Assembly: GCF_000203795.2 (NCBI RefSeq)
Contig: NW_006281115.1
Span: 358,383-422,382 of the forward strand
Length of the DNA stretch: 64,000 nucleotides
Origin: Batrachochytrium dendrobatidis JAM81
Taxonomy: Eukaryota; Chytridiomycota; Chytridiomycetes; Rhizophydiales
Direction: 5' to 3'
The notes beneath the pieces were generated by a model. It saw nothing but the letters and a program-made list of their open reading frames with translations. It searched no databases and was not told the origin of the DNA. Made by a program: the position numbers and the translations under genes. Below are positions 1 to 13,900 of this stretch, one piece after another. How positions within the stretch are numbered: position 1 is the stretch's first letter; the number at the start of each line of letters is the position of its first letter.

Positions 1-122
1 TCCAAAAACAAGAGTCAACTCAACAGGACAATACTGTCGCCGAGGTCGATTTGAATACTAAAGGCGATTTGAATCCATCCGTGCGCAAGAGTTTAAGAAT
101 TAGACATGCCAAACCACTATAG
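1..122 (+). CDS. C-terminal end of an unidentified protein (partial)
   Basis: An open frame enters from the left edge (codons from base 3) and stops at TAG 120-122, giving about 39 residues. The tail is polar and ends in a basic stretch reading SVRKSLRIRHAKPL. No domain can be recognised in so short a piece, so I give no function. The gene is convergent with the chitin synthase gene, whose stop is at 207-209, leaving about 84 bp between the two ends. Confidence 0.45.
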   Translation, partial: QKQESTQQDNTVAEVDLNTKGDLNPSVRKSLRIRHAKPL

Positions 123-206
123 AAATGATTGTTTTCGGTGTTTCCTTTTTACTTGAATGTGCTAGTAAAATCTAAAATTGTTTTTGGCTTCATACCAGTT
201 TTTAGT

Positions 207-3200
207 TTACCATCGTCGGTTTTGACAACAAATATATGCCATACTTCCAATGAAACGAATCATGGAAAGTCCTGCCACGCTCCACTATAAGTAGAAACAG
301 TCAAGTTTAGCATTCAGTAAATACATGAGTCATTGATGCATTAAAACATTCAAAGCTCACCAAAATAAAAGTCAAGAACGGGTTAAATGATTTTGGATTG
401 GTCGTATCAATCCCAATCTGAATAGCAATCTGTGAAGTAGTAAACACGGCCAAAATCGCCACATTAGACAATAGCCAAAACAAAACAACTTTTGTACGGT
501 ATGCTCTGAAATAATCCTCTTGGTCCAGCATGTTTCGGTTTTGTTTTCTGCGCCGCTGAGCAGTATCGTCTGGTTTAGGCTTGAGTTCCTTGAGAAACAT
601 ATTGTAGTTGGCATCTATATCTTGTTGGTTGACTGGAAGATCAACTGTCACGACTTGCTTTCCTGCTTCAGTTTTTTGTGTGTGTACAGCAGCTGGAGGT
701 TCAGTTGGCTTATTATCACCCTTGGTTCCCCACGACACATCATGCAAATTACAAACTATGATTATAGTTAGTAAAACAGAATGTTGACATATTTTTAAAA
801 ACCGATCGACAAATCAAACCAGTCTGACCCTTTAATACGGATTTACTTACATGCATATACCATGAGAATATTTACAAATGATGGCAAAAGCAATAAATAC
901 TGAATAAAGCATGTCAACTAATATTCCACCATGACAGTCCGAGTTAGCTATTCTTATTCTCAACATTCAATGCAGCATCAAATTTTCATGTTTAAAGCTT
1001 TACCATGTGCCAAGGGTCAAGATATACAATGGACGCAATAATGTATACGCCGTAAGTGGTAAGCAGTGAAAGAACGAGATCGCGGAATGCACGCTCAAGC
1101 AACAAGTTTGCAAGATTGAGCACACTGGTAGCTCTAGTCCCGTTTTGATCGGCAACCGTCGCGCGAGCAATTGCCGACTCGATTGCTAAATGGATAGTAA
1201 ATCCAGACTAGGCTCATATAAAAGCAAACTATGTTAATCCAACTTGATTGGCCCCGCTATAGTCAATTTTACCGATAATAATTCACCAATTCAATAGTCA
1301 TTCACAATAAACGGCTCACTCACCATATATAGTAGTGTTGCCATAATGAGAGCAAACAATGCAAAGCATCCAATATAAAGAATGCGAAACCCTTGTGGCC
1401 TGTTTCCAAGCGATGCAATAAATATCATCACAAGTGCAAACAGGTAAAGCTGTCTGAGAGTAATAAACATTCCTACGCCAAACCCAAAAAATGGATCGGT
1501 TTCCAACTGTTGTACAACTCCAACAGAAAGGAAATCTGAATTATCAAGGCGTGAAAAATATAAGTATAATGGCAACAAAACAATGCTTCACACCATGTAA
1601 GATTGATTGTATAATATACTTACAAAAGGTCAAGAAAAAATTGGACAGGGAAAACCAGCTAAAAACTAAATTCACCACATTATCTACGCAACACAAAATG
1701 ATTGAGTATAAAATGCCAATGTTTTAAAAAACTACTAATGATGGGCTAATAATAATGCTTACATAAAGTCTGGAGTAGGAGAACCAATTTTCGTCCAAAT
1801 GAATGACCAGATCGAAAAACTTGATAAAAATGGATGATGGCATGCAAGCCAGCAAAAAACGATCCATTCAACCACCGACGACGCTGCGCTTTACGATAAT
1901 ATCAGTACCACAAAAGTCAGTTTTGAATCATTTCTAATTAAAACAACTTTTGGATGATACGATGTGTGGCTTACAAATATACTCGGGAACAGAATCAGGG
2001 ACATCAGTTTCGGCCTTGGCGCACTATATATTTTGCAAAAGCAAATGCGTTGGCTTGGTACAACCACTTAAAATCACATCAATGCAACTTAATGTACCTT
2101 GACATATCTTAAAATCCATGCTTCGTCACGCTTAGTGACTAGTTCAAAACACAGGATACGATCCTCGGCAAGATACATGTTTGCCATTGTGAGATTCGGA
2201 CCACCATGCATTTTCTCACCAATGAAATATTTTTCTAATGGTCCAACACCATCACCACGATTTTGTAAAGCTCGATAACGGTAGGCAGAAAAGGCGCCAG
2301 GTAGCACACTAATGAACCCAAACACAGATTCGAGCGGTTTATCTAGGATATTGCTCATCTTGTACTCAAAATTTTGTGCCGCAACAAGCGGATTAAATAG
2401 TTTAGAAGAGCAAACGCCTTGTTCGGCATAAATCTCTCCACATGCTCCAGCAACGTTGGGATTAAGATCAAATTCTAAATACACAAAAAATCAAACATGG
2501 TTATAATCAGGGTTTTGTTCACCACAGCAATCAAAACATACATCAACAAACCTCGCCATAAATAATAAATAGATTTATCCGTTGGCTTGGTGCCAACATC
2601 AATAAGAACGCAGATATTTGGATTGAGTATTTTTCCAAATGCATTAAAAAACCAGCGGTGGCTATTAATCTTTTTTGCATTTTTTTCTTTAAGACAAAAA
2701 AGAACTTGAATAGGAACGTTGGATGCATTGTGCTCTAACATAAATTGGAATTTCAAAGTGGATTAACAATACTGCTGGTATATACGCATTTAAAAACCAA
2801 ACATACTTTTGATATTCATCTGACTATCAAAAGCAACACACGAGGTATATTCGAAAACATGCGCTGAAACCTCTATTGATGGGACAAATGAAAATACACA
2901 ATTGTTTAGTTAAAAACAAGCACTTTTGTAATAATGCAAAACTTTTACTTACCTTGATCATTAATTGATGTTTTAATCAGTCCTTCTTGGTATACTCCAA
3001 GCACTCCAAGTGTAGCCAACGTTTTTTGATGGATTTTGGAACGACCATCAGACACGATGCAAATTACAACTTTTTTCCATCCATCTACTCCCCAGACAGT
3101 AGAATTAGTTTTGCGACAAAGATGATTAATATTTCGACAAAGACTCTTCCATGTGTTGAGAAAAAGTCTTTCGTCTTCATTGTACATTGTCACGACAATA

Positions 3201-4577
3201 AATATTTCTGTAGCACGATCATCTTCTGCTTGACGAAGACTATATAAGGTGGGTTTTCAGTAGAATCAACGTATTATTATCAAGTAAATAATTGAAAAAA
3301 CAGTAATAATATATCAACTTAAAGCTCAAACAAGTAAGCTTACTAATAGCCACGCTCATAAAACTCATTTGGATCTCCAACAACAGCGGTGTCTAGGTAT
3401 TTTCACAAAAAAATATAGTAGCAAGTAAGCGATGGATGATTTGATGGAATGAAATGGCATGACATCAATGGCAACAGTCACATGAACAAAAATATGTACA
3501 TCTGAGATGAGAGAATTCACGACCAGAATGCCTGCTTGCATTCATGACTTTTTCAGGAACAGGCACCTCGACAACAAAATTTCCAGAAGAAGTCAGCGGA
3601 ATAGTTTTGACTGTCTTGTAACGAAACAAGGTTTCACCCATACGACGCGGAACATACTGCTGTGCTGGGGGATAGTTGTAGTTTAAGTTGAGATCATCAT
3701 GAACGGTATCATGCGAAGTATAAACATCTCCAATATAATCTGTGGTGGAACAATTTTCAGTTACACTGATGGGATGCTCAAAAAGAGTAGATTTGAAACC
3801 ATCCTGATCAGATAAATCTGTACTGGCATTACGATATCGGATATTAAATGATTGAATTTCGGCCATATCGCTAGGACTCGAGCCTGGTAGAGTATTTGGA
3901 AACTAATGAATTGTATATGAATTTACAATAAAAATATTAGTTTTATGCCTATTCACGTAAAATGAAAAACTAAACAAGAGTGCCAGAGTACATGAACATA
4001 GTTTTAATTCAACACAAATTGTATGATTTGCTCGAGATGAAAAGAAATTAAAATACTACAATGACATGCCATTTGATCTTACCTGCGTCATTGGAGGAGT
4101 CAGTTTAGTCTGATGACCAGTATAAGGTAATCCTACAACAATTGTAGGACGTTGCTGTGATGGTGTTTGCAGTATGTTTGGATTGGTTGAATACTGCAAC
4201 CTATCTACATGTTGTCCAGGAGAACTCAAAGTTTGAGGTGGTGGATAAGAATAGTTGTTATATGGTGAACTGGATGAGTCTGTAGGACTTGGAGCATTGC
4301 ATGGCTGTTGTAATAATCGAAGGTTTTGCTGACCAAGCTGCTGCTTAGAAGCAGAGCTAGTATGACTATGCAATTCATTACTCTCAAGACTAACTTTATT
4401 TTGGATCGGGAAGCTCCCGATAAGTGGTTGAATGTCCTGGGAGTATACGGTCTGGTTATACTGAAGAGAGTCAGTATTCTGTGCAACAGCCGAGTCTGAG
4501 TTGACATCACGATACTCAGAGGAACACTTTTGGCATGTATCTCCTGGCACATTTTTACAACAATAAGAATCTGACAT
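207..4577 (-). CDS. Chitin synthase (classical class I-III type), many introns
   Basis: This membrane enzyme transfers GlcNAc from UDP-GlcNAc onto growing chitin for the cell wall. Seen directly: [13 protein letters not shown], the acceptor-region stretch around [15 protein letters not shown], the EDR motif in [11 protein letters not shown], and QRRRWLNG encoded at about 1862-1886, all hallmarks of glycosyltransferase family 2 chitin synthases. The first ~270 residues are low-complexity, rich in Pro, Ser and Gln. C-terminal membrane segments are spread over several small exons between about 300 and 1600. The last exon follows an intron at 285-360 and encodes [14 protein letters not shown], the usual end of these enzymes, then stops at 207-209. 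Start is ATG 4575-4577 (MSDSYCC). Exons are separated by short introns. A terminal-repeat-like motif of the dispersed element lies in one intron and another lies just upstream of the gene. Confidence 0.9.
3948..3968. repeat. Solo terminal-repeat-like motif in a chitin synthase intron
   Basis: The bases CCTATTCACGTAAAATGAAA match the left terminus of the dispersed inverted-repeat element described elsewhere in this window. No internal element sequence and no opposite terminus could be followed here. It may be a remnant of an old insertion or a chance match of about 17 bases. Confidence 0.45.
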
Positions 4578-4631
4578 GAATGCCAACAATTAATAAACTT
4601 GTGATGAGTTCAATGTCAAACTTTCAACTGT

Positions 4632-4649
4632 TATTCACGTAAAATGAAA
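4632..4649. repeat. Solo terminal-repeat-like motif upstream of chitin synthase
   Basis: TATTCACGTAAAATGAAA lies about 55 bp upstream of the chitin synthase ATG, in the same orientation as the copy at 3948. It matches the terminus of the dispersed element. Internal element sequence is not recognisable. The stretch from here to 4983 contains no gene I can support. Confidence 0.45.
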
Positions 4650-4983
4650 CTGCAAGAAAGTATAAAATAATCGTTAATTCGTGTCAAAATTATGAATTTG
4701 AATCAGAATTGACAAAAAGAATGAGAACAGACAAACACTTGAACTGAATTGTATTGAAATCATTTTGATTGAATCAAACAGCATTTTTAAATATAAATGA
4801 TTTGTTTGTAAACTTGAAGATTGGTTTGAGTTGATTTACAATTTTTAATCCACAAATACGTCAAGTGAATGACTTTACAGTTCATGTCTGAAAACATCGC
4901 ATACCAACTTATTGTTTTTTAGTTAAATCATGGCTTGTTTATGATATAAAAAACAAACAGATTTATTTGAACCATCACAACTA

Positions 4984-7900
4984 CTATTCAGAAGCAGTTT
5001 CCTCAAACGCAATCAGTCGTTTTCCGTCCCCAACAAGATCGCCTTCTTTAAACATGATGCGTTGAATCACTCCGTCAATTGGAGACTTGATCACATGCTA
5101 TTCAAACAGATATCAGAAACTAAACCATTCAAAGTATAATAAATTATATACATACCTCCATCTTCATGGCTTCCAGAATCATGAGGGGTTGACCTGCCTT
5201 GACAGTTTCGCCCACTTTAACCATCACCTGTGAGATCTTGCACGGCATAGGTGTTACAACACTGCCATGACCACCTTCGTTACTCTCATTTTGACGGTAT
5301 GCTGGAAGTGGAATATAAACCACATGGCGAGTACCATCTACAAATACATGCAATGTCTCCTCGTCAGGTTGAACAACACGAGCACTAATCCGACGCTCAC
5401 CAATATCAGATACAAGATCAAATGATCCATTGTGCTCGGTCATGGTTACAATTTGGCACATACCAACTTGATGAGCAGCTCCAGCGCAGTCAACAATCTA
5501 TACGTTGACTTTAATAATTTAGACATGTGTTGACTCGGTTTTTAAAAAATAATATAAACTTGCCTTGATAGCATGAGTATTTCCACCAAGAGTCTCCATA
5601 GTCACGCTGATGTTTTGCTTGTCTTCCTTGTTTTCTAAAAAGGTAAAGTCTCGAGATGAAACACCATTAAGACGCAAACCAGAAAGTTTGGCCCATGGAG
5701 ATTCAGGCTCACTCTTGGCTGATGCTGAATAATCAGCTTGTGCCTGTTTCTCTCGTCCAGCTAAAAACAAGGCCGCATGAGCAAGAACTAAATGTTCTGC
5801 AGGTCCTTTTGGCTTGAACAAGGTGTCCTTGTGTTTCTGTAAATCCATCAAAGCGTAGATGGTTGGTCTACAAGATTTCGTACATACTTCAATCTTAAAA
5901 TAGAACTCACCTGAATAAAACCAGTCTCTACATCTCCAGCAATAAAGGCGGGATGAGAAGCAAGACTTTTGATAAACTCAATGTTGGTATGTGGCCCAAC
6001 AACCTAATAGTTCAACAGATTAATAAAAACTCCAATTGAAACCGTGTATAAAATAGGCTCACAAATCACTGCTCACTTCAAATTCACCAAGTGCCTTGCG
6101 TAAAACACGTAAAGCTTCTGTACGATCCTCAGAGTGCACAACTAGCTTGGAAATCATAGGATCATAATGAACACTGACTTCATCTCCTTGACGAACACCA
6201 GTTTCAACACGAAGCTTATCAGAAGTCTTGGGGGTGCGAAGATGAATCAGCTTTCCAGTGTCAGGCAAAAAGTCTTTATCAGGATTTTCTGCATAAATAC
6301 GTGCTTCAAAAGCATGTCCGTTCAACTGTAGTTCGTGTTGCATCTTGGGAAGTGGACGTCCAGCAGCAACACGCAATTGCCATTCAACTAGATCTGTGCC
6401 AGTGACCATTTCTGTAATGGGATGCTCGACTTGTAGACGAGTGTTCATTTCCATAAAATAAAACTCGTTGGTATCAGTGTCCAGAATAAACTCGACAGTA
6501 CCTGCACCGACATAATTGACAGCCTTGGCTGCAGCAACAGCTTTTGTTCCCAAAGATTCACGAAGCTCAGATGACAAACCAGGCTAAACATCAACATATT
6601 AGAAAGTGATACAAGGCAAATACACAACCATAAAATCAAACAGACATGCTACACGGTTTAAATTCAATAGAAAACTAGCATCAAAACTCACAGCTGGAGC
6701 TTCTTCAAGAATCTTTTGGTGACGTCTCTGAACACTGCAATCTCTTTCAAACAGATACACAGCATTTCCATACTTGTCGGCAAATACTTGAACTTCAACA
6801 TGACGAGGTCGGGTAATGTACTTTTCCACTAGAACCTTGTCATCACTAAATGATTTGAGACCCTCGCGTTTGGAAGACTCGAGCATTTCGTAAAACTCGT
6901 CGGCAGATTGAACAATACGCATACCCTGAGATTATTAAAAAGTATAGTTTCAAAAAATGTTGGTCCATCTCGTAAAGAATAGCAAACTGATAAAAGACAT
7001 ACTTTGCCACCGCCGCCTTTTACAGCTTTAATCAACACCGGATAACCCATTTTGTCTGCCTCTGATTTCAAATAAGCAGGATCTTGATTTTCACCGTGGT
7101 AGCCAGGTACAACAGGGACTTTGGCATCTTGCATAATGTATTTGGATGCACTGTAATTTAAAGTTTAGATGGTTTTTGATGAATGTGTCACAAATCGATC
7201 GGTACGCAATGTAAAATACCTTTTGGATCCCATGTCAATAATGGCTTGTGCAGGAGGACCAATAAAAGAGAGGCCAGACGAGGCAACAGCATCAGCAAAT
7301 CCAGCATTTTCAGAAAGAAATCCATATCCAGGATGAATGGCCTTGTTTTGATGATTGGATATATTTGCAAATGCAAAAAGTTTATTGTCGATAAGCCAAC
7401 TGTTTATACTAGACCAACTAAACTTACCAAGCTTTGACTGCGCTTGGCAATATCCAAGATCTTGTCTGTACGAAGATATGACTCGGAAGATGCAGCAGGA
7501 CCAATACAGTAAGCCTCATCAGCCATTTGAACGTGCATGGAATTACGATCTGGCTCAGAAAAGACCGCAACGGTTTTGATGCCCAGACGTTTAGCGGTGC
7601 GCATAACTCTACATGCAATTTCACCTCGATTGGCAATCAAGATCTTGTCAAAAAGAGGCGATTCTGAAATGTCAGCCTTGCCAAGAATAGCAGATTGAGT
7701 TCCTAATTTAAAAATAGAAATATCTCAGTAAGCATCTTGATCTGAAAATGCAATATTGTGATGCTAGACTGAAATAGTGATGATCATGACTAAACAAAGC
7801 CCATACTAGAAGAATAATGAATGCAAAGGGCTACATCATGATATATCAAGCAAACAGTATTTTCATCACGAATCAAATTCATTTACAATACGCCAAGGTC

Positions 7901-8183
7901 TCATGACAGTGTTTGAATACAACACAATTGATCATTGGTATGAATGAATTGCAACACTCAATTCAACAGACATTAACAAAAGTTCAATGATCTAAGCAAT
8001 AGATTAAAGAGCTGATTATGCAGACTAGAAATACAGAGTTGAATGAGGCGAATGAGGCGAAAACACACCATTGAATCTAACAAGTAAAGGAGTACGACTG
8101 ATTTGAGCAGATTTAGAAATGGGCGTAGACAAGAAAGAAACAGCCGAGTGTGAGCGACGATGAATCTGTATTCTGGACAGCAT
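4984..8183 (-). CDS. MCCC1: 3-methylcrotonyl-CoA carboxylase, biotin-containing alpha subunit, mitochondrial
   Basis: This subunit carboxylates its own biotin with ATP and bicarbonate; the beta subunit then makes 3-methylglutaconyl-CoA in leucine breakdown. Seen in order: a Ser/Arg-rich N-terminus typical of a mitochondrial presequence (start ATG 8181-8183), biotin carboxylase N-domain ([16 protein letters not shown]), ATP-grasp glycine loop (KAVKGGGGK), [38 protein letters not shown], and the biotinyl motif EAMKME near 5165 with the acceptor lysine present. An intron directly after AMKME separates the last exon, which ends HVIKSPIDG...[13 protein letters not shown] and [18 protein letters not shown] fit the methylcrotonyl subunit better than propionyl-CoA carboxylase. 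About seven introns are visible. It is divergent from HIS1 across 184 bp. Confidence 0.93.
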
Positions 8184-8258
8184 GGTGGAATGGCAACTGC
8201 AGACTGGCAATGACTGGATAAATCTATTCGATTGATTTGATTTCCATGGTCGCAGACT

Positions 8259-8288
8259 CACGTGTCTTACTGTCTGTTGTATCACGTG
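8259..8288. promoter_or_regulatory. Two CACGTG boxes in the divergent MCCC1/HIS1 promoter
   Basis: CACGTG occurs at 8259-8264 and again at 8283-8288, 24 bp apart, in the 184 bp between the two divergent start codons. CACGTG is the core site of fungal bHLH regulators such as Cbf1, which act on amino-acid metabolism in yeasts. Binding here is inference from the motif alone. Confidence 0.4.
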
Positions 8289-8367
8289 ACTAATACAATT
8301 CAAATTGTAAATTTCTTGACATGAAAGCTTCATCCATTAACCATTTCATCCTCCAACAACATTCAAA

Positions 8368-9848
8368 ATGGATTCTGATCAGCTCAAAGATAGACTCTTG
8401 TTTGCGATCCCTAAAAAGGGTCGTCTTGCTGAACGTTGCTTGCGTCTTCTAGACGGTGCTGATATTCAGTTCTCTCGTGCCCATCGTCTAGATATTGCTC
8501 TTTCCACTAATCTACCATTGGCATTAGTGTTTCTGCCTGCCAATGACATTGCTATGTTTGTTGGTCAAGGAAACGTCGACATTGGTCTCACTGGAAAAGA
8601 CATGGTTGTTGAAAACGGTACCGTTGCAGATGAATTGCTCGAACTCGGTTTTGGAAAATGCTCTCTCTCTGTTCAAGTCCCAGAAGATGGCAGTATCCAA
8701 TCCATTGATGATCTTATTGGCAAGCGAGTTGCTACTAGTTTTGAAAACGTTGTCAAGAGGTACTTTTTGTCTGATATTTTATTTTAATACGACGGGTGAA
8801 TTTTGCGATGCTTTGAATCCAGCTTAATTGCTGCCAAAAATTCATTGGCATGCGAATAACCTGCAGATGAATGGACTCAATGTCGGAACCTTCTATCCGC
8901 TATTCTTTCGAGGTTTTTCCACTTGAACTCACTCGAGTTGCTACTTGAGCCTGTCAAGTAGTTATTTCTTTGATTGCTGAGTAGTTTAGCCTGCTTAGTT
9001 GGTATCGAGCCAAAATATCCCTAAATGTCAAAGCAAAGCTTTTTTTAGACCATCCTGTCCAGTGCAGATTGAAAAGCACAAGCATTTACCTTTTGGATAT
9101 TGACACATGGCTGTGGACCGCATCTCACCAATTTTTTGTAATACATGTAGATATTTTACTGCTCGAGAAAATGGATTTAACCATGAAGAGACCGTCACGC
9201 TGTTGATCGAGGATATCTTCCACCCAGTATTTTCCAAGGCTTCCAAGACTATTGTGACATATATTGGTGGTTCTGTTGAAACTGCATGTGCTCTTGGTGT
9301 TGCTGATGCTATTGGTAAACTAGATTGACCTTGTATTTTATATCCACAGTACTCATAGAACTGTAGTTGACTAATGCTGTTGCACCATTATTTGTGGACT
9401 GTTATAACCAGTTGATCTTGTCGAGTCGGGTGAAACCATGCGCGCTGCCAAGCTAAAGTCTATTGGCACTATTCTAAAATCCCAAGCCGTATTGATCTCC
9501 AATCCCAGAAAGCACGACAATGATCAGTTGGTCCAAAAGATTTGTCGTCGGCTACGTGGTGTTATTGATGCTGAGCGATATGTTCTTTGCACTTACAATA
9601 TCCGTAGAGCTAGTATGGCAGATGCCTTTAAAATTACTCCTGGAAAAAAGGCACCTTCTGTCAGTCCTCTTGAAGATACTGAATGGATTGCCATCTCTGT
9701 CATGGTGCTTAAATCGAATGTTGTTGACTGTATGGATGAGCTGACCTCTATTGGTGCCGAGGATATTTTAATTCTTGATATTCACAATTGTCGTGTAGCA
9801 GACCAGAGTGTGTGTACTCTCAGTAAAGAGGAGTCTGGAGTGTATTAA
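8368..9848 (+). CDS. HIS1: ATP phosphoribosyltransferase (histidine biosynthesis, first step)
   Basis: It condenses ATP with PRPP to phosphoribosyl-ATP, the committed step to histidine. Three exons resolve cleanly: 8368-8759, 9151-9314 and 9412-9848, giving 330 residues. The phases match: AG+A across intron 1 restores KRYF, and G+TT across intron 2 restores ADAIVDLVESGETMRAA. Family landmarks are AIPKKGRLAERC near the N-terminus, FVGQGNVDIGLTGKDMVVE, the PRPP-loop region VESGETMRAA, and a C-terminal HisG-C regulatory domain (IKTPGKK-like PGKKAPSVSPLEDTEW). Intron 1 is 391 nt, much longer than most introns in this window. The protein is somewhat longer than the roughly 300 residues usual for the family. 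Confidence 0.93.
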
Positions 9849-9946
9849 ACCAGCTTGATCAATCCTGCCTTATGGAATTAAGCTGTCTTGGTTAATTTGG
9901 TCATTGATTTCTCATGGTTAAACTAAACACCTCGATTATTATTATT

Positions 9947-10290
9947 ACAGCCGTATTCACGTAAACTGAAACACATTTCTGTATTTATCTTGCAGTTGGA
10001 GCTTCTATTTTGCTCTGGAATAAACAATAGTTAAATATTCTTTGTTGGGAATCGATTTTTTATTGAAACTATTCTAATATCAGATACGTTCGCGCTCTAA
10101 TCCAACAAAACATTTCAGGAATACAACAGTTGTTTCCATGCGATCATGCAATATTTTGAGAAGTTGGAGATTGAAAAGATATCAGGGATGTAGAATGTAT
10201 TGGAACAGAGATGTAAACATTCAGTATTTTTTTACAAGAGCAAACGTGGAGATTGTATGGCTATGCCAAAAGTGAAAGGGACACATTTAA
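9947..10290 (+). repeat. Dispersed inverted-repeat element, copy 1 (right end lost)
   Basis: It begins TA-CAGCCGTATTCACGTAAAC and continues with the family interior: a Gln-codon-like TTGCAGTT stretch, GAATAAACAATAG, then a body alignable by eye with the full copy at 54387 as far as about 10290. The matching right terminus is not visible. The rest of the gap to about 10930 contains no gene I can support. Confidence 0.6.
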
Positions 10291-10929
10291 AACTATAGCT
10301 TGATTGCATTATAGTGTTTAAAAGAATTGGGTGTGAATTGAAGCAATCAATATTTGATCACTGTTTCAAAGCAAGAACTGATCACAGCAAGAGTGCTCCG
10401 CTTTGCGTGAATATGGCTGAAATGTGGTTTTCAACAAATGCATTTTGTAGTTGGATTTGAAAAGTCGAGTTTCTATCTGATGGGATTGAACAGCCCTTGA
10501 AATTGAAATTCAACAGAAACAAAATCCGGAGAATTGTGTTTCTCCGCGCACTACTGAATGTAAGTCGAGGATGAAACCAGCAGATCAATGGCTCTTGTAT
10601 TGAGGTCTGACACTGTACTGGTATTGTCTATCCATTGGATCGGTACCAGTCATTCATGTACTGGATATACTCATCTTATAGACATCACTGATCAATAGAC
10701 ACTCGATCCCTTAATCTCCCATCCTGTTCAACCACTATTTGTGTATCGTAGGCTTCTGAAGATTGCCTTGCTTTACGAGTGCTTGATGTTCTATTATAAA
10801 CTCAAACCGATTTATCAATATTTCAAGCTGCAATGAGCAGGTCCTGAATAGCTTGCATTCATTCCAAAACATCACTATAATTCTCTTTTGATAATGGGTA
10901 GAATATCTAACATGTATGAGATGATATAG

Positions 10930-13900
10930 GTCTCAGAGCAATGACATTAAATTGGACGAGTTTGATACTGGTAAAACAAAAGGATCGAGAGCATGTGGTA
11001 GGCTCGACTGTTTTGAGTTGTATGCAATTTCAATACTGGATTTTTGTTTTTAATTCAATGTGAAATAATGAGTAGATGGATGTCGAGTACGCAAGCGAAA
11101 GTGTGATGGATTACAGCCGTATTGTACCAACTGTTTAAAATCAATCACTCGTGACGAGGATGGAAATCCAATCTGTACATATAAAATAGAAGCAAAGAAA
11201 CGAGGTCCTAGACCAGGCTACAAAGATCGAATGCTTCAAAGATTGGAACGTTTGGAGAGCATCCTCAATCCTCTAGTGGACTCTCCATTGACTCAAGGAT
11301 CGCCTAAATTAGTGTCCGACTCGGTTGTTGTCGATGCAGTCGAACAAACCAATTTGAATCCACCAGCTATTAAATCACGCAAGAAACCTATTCAGCAGCG
11401 TGTTTTGGATCTGTACGAAGTAATGGACACTACAAATCTTCTTACCACCGACTCTAGTCCAAGTGAGGAGTCGATCAGATTACAGAATATGCACTCTATA
11501 GATATCTCTTCAGGACAATCCACGCTGCCTTCTCCTAAAACTGGCTTGAATACTGGACTTGTGTCACTACAGAGTTTCCCTGTAACGGATTCTGCTCTTA
11601 TGAATCAATCGCGCATTCCAACCTCATTTCTAACGCTTCCATTACAGTCTGTAGTTTTATCGCATTCTACAACCCCTGCTGATTCAACACCCAACACACT
11701 TTTAAATGCCAAAGTGTCCACATGCTCAATACCGACCACTGCTTCAAGCACTTTTAACAAAATCGGTTATGATAGTGGGGTAATGAATGAGCTTGAAGAT
11801 ATCCTTGGATTTGGTGGTTTAAGACCACCACAGAAAAATCAGCAAAAATCAATCATTTTGCTGGGTGAAGGAAACGATAGTATGCTTCAGCCAGCCGCGC
11901 TTCAATGGGCTACCAATGACTCCACTTTGGGTTTAAACCATCAAGCAATGATGCAACTTCAAGTTCCTCCCGGTGTCATTGAACTTGATAATTTCTACCT
12001 AAACAATTCAAATCTATACTCTTCGCTAGCCTATCCTTCCATTCTTGACCCATTTCCGTGTGTATTCAATGGTACTTTTGGCCCAGAGCTACCTTTTAAT
12101 AATTTTCCATTTTTAGATACATCTGTCCAGCAACAGAATTCAATTCTTGAACTTGAAACGCACCTTCTCATGCTTGGTCTTCACTACAACTTGGTCGTGC
12201 CCTTGTCCAAATCCCAATCTGCAATCATCACGCTACCGCAATCATCTATGGTACGACTACCCAATACACTAAGGGATTCTCTGATTGCAACAGGCGTGTT
12301 TTACTCGTCCCATCCAGAGCTGTTTACTACTCTGCTTGGACCACAACAGAAAATTACGCTTGATCCACAAAACAAAAGCGAAATTCGCATTCGTATTGCT
12401 CGCATGTACATCATACGGTCGCGAAAGGCATTGAATGCAGCCATTTCACCTGCAGGGTCTACTCATTTGGATGGTGTAGATCCTACTAAAAATCCTACTT
12501 CAGAAGATGGCACACCTGTTGAGCCATTGGATGATTGTGATGCGGTCCGTACCATGCTGATTTTGGCTACAATCTCGTTTGGTCTTGGAGATGGCGGTGA
12601 TTCTATGCAGCTTGTTGGTAAGCTAAATCATTTAAAGTATATCTGTTTTTTCTTGTAGAATGATTGAAAAACAGAACCTGATACAAGTGATTTATTTTAT
12701 TATTTGTTGGTAGCCGATGCCTATCGACTTGCACAAAAGGCAAAAATTTACGAAGCAAGCTTGCTACATAATGAATCTGTCAAGCGTAAACATCCACTAA
12801 CTGTTGATTCGCTAGTAATATCTGTTCCTCGCATGGTTACTACAAAACCCACGATTCAAAAACTTTTGCCTGCTGACAAATTTGACCGCCGGGTTTTGTG
12901 GGGATCATGTCTAATCTTGGATACATATTGTGCCATGGCTAGTGGATACCAATCAGGCATTGACGAAGGCGACTATCCGGGACTTGTTGCAGCATTTGGA
13001 TATGCAGATCTTTTACCCTATCTCAAAGTTCCTGATAATACTCGTCAAACCTTTTCTCAACTTGGAAAACTTGCAGAGAACACTATTTGGGAGGGAACAC
13101 CACTTGCCGTTATGTTTGATGACGTGACTGAAATGAGTCGTACATCCATGTTGATTAATTCAGTCACTGGAGAGTTTGAATCGCTTATACACCTTACATT
13201 TATTATGCGCCGCATCATGAGATATGTTCGATCGCACATGACATGTCCTGCAGTGGAGTTTTGTCATCCATCAACAAATCCGATTTCCAAACCAATGGAA
13301 ACACCATCCGTTTCATCTAAACTGGATACGGGCGATATTGCTGCATTACATAATTCACTGTTAGAATGGTACAATGAATTCCCTGATCGGTTTCGAGCTT
13401 TTCCATCTCTAGAGTCGTTTGCACGCGGTGTTCATCCATCAGTGCTGGATCACTACCATGACTGGACGTATAACATCTATATTGTAGAGTGTTTGATGAC
13501 TTTTTTGTCTGCATTTTCATACTTGCATCTTCCACTTTTGACAGGACCAGATTCACACGTAAAGCTGTATCGTCTTAGTTTATCAACACCACCAAAAACC
13601 ACAAGCACTACACTCTACTCGGATACCAATGAGAGCAAAGCACAACAACTATGGAGTTCACAACAAGTTCTTTTGGCTTGTTTTCGTGCACTCACGTATA
13701 TGATTCGACGGTTATACACTCCCACAACACCATCACAGAGTCCATTTTGCAATCGTAACTATGATACGGAACGACTCAGGTTTTGTCAACAACAGATGAT
13801 TCCAGAAGATACTCCATCACCTGCATTGTGTTGGACCATTCATTCGTTAAATATTTATATTATATCCTCAGCAGGACTCATGGCAGCAAGATCGTGTGTA

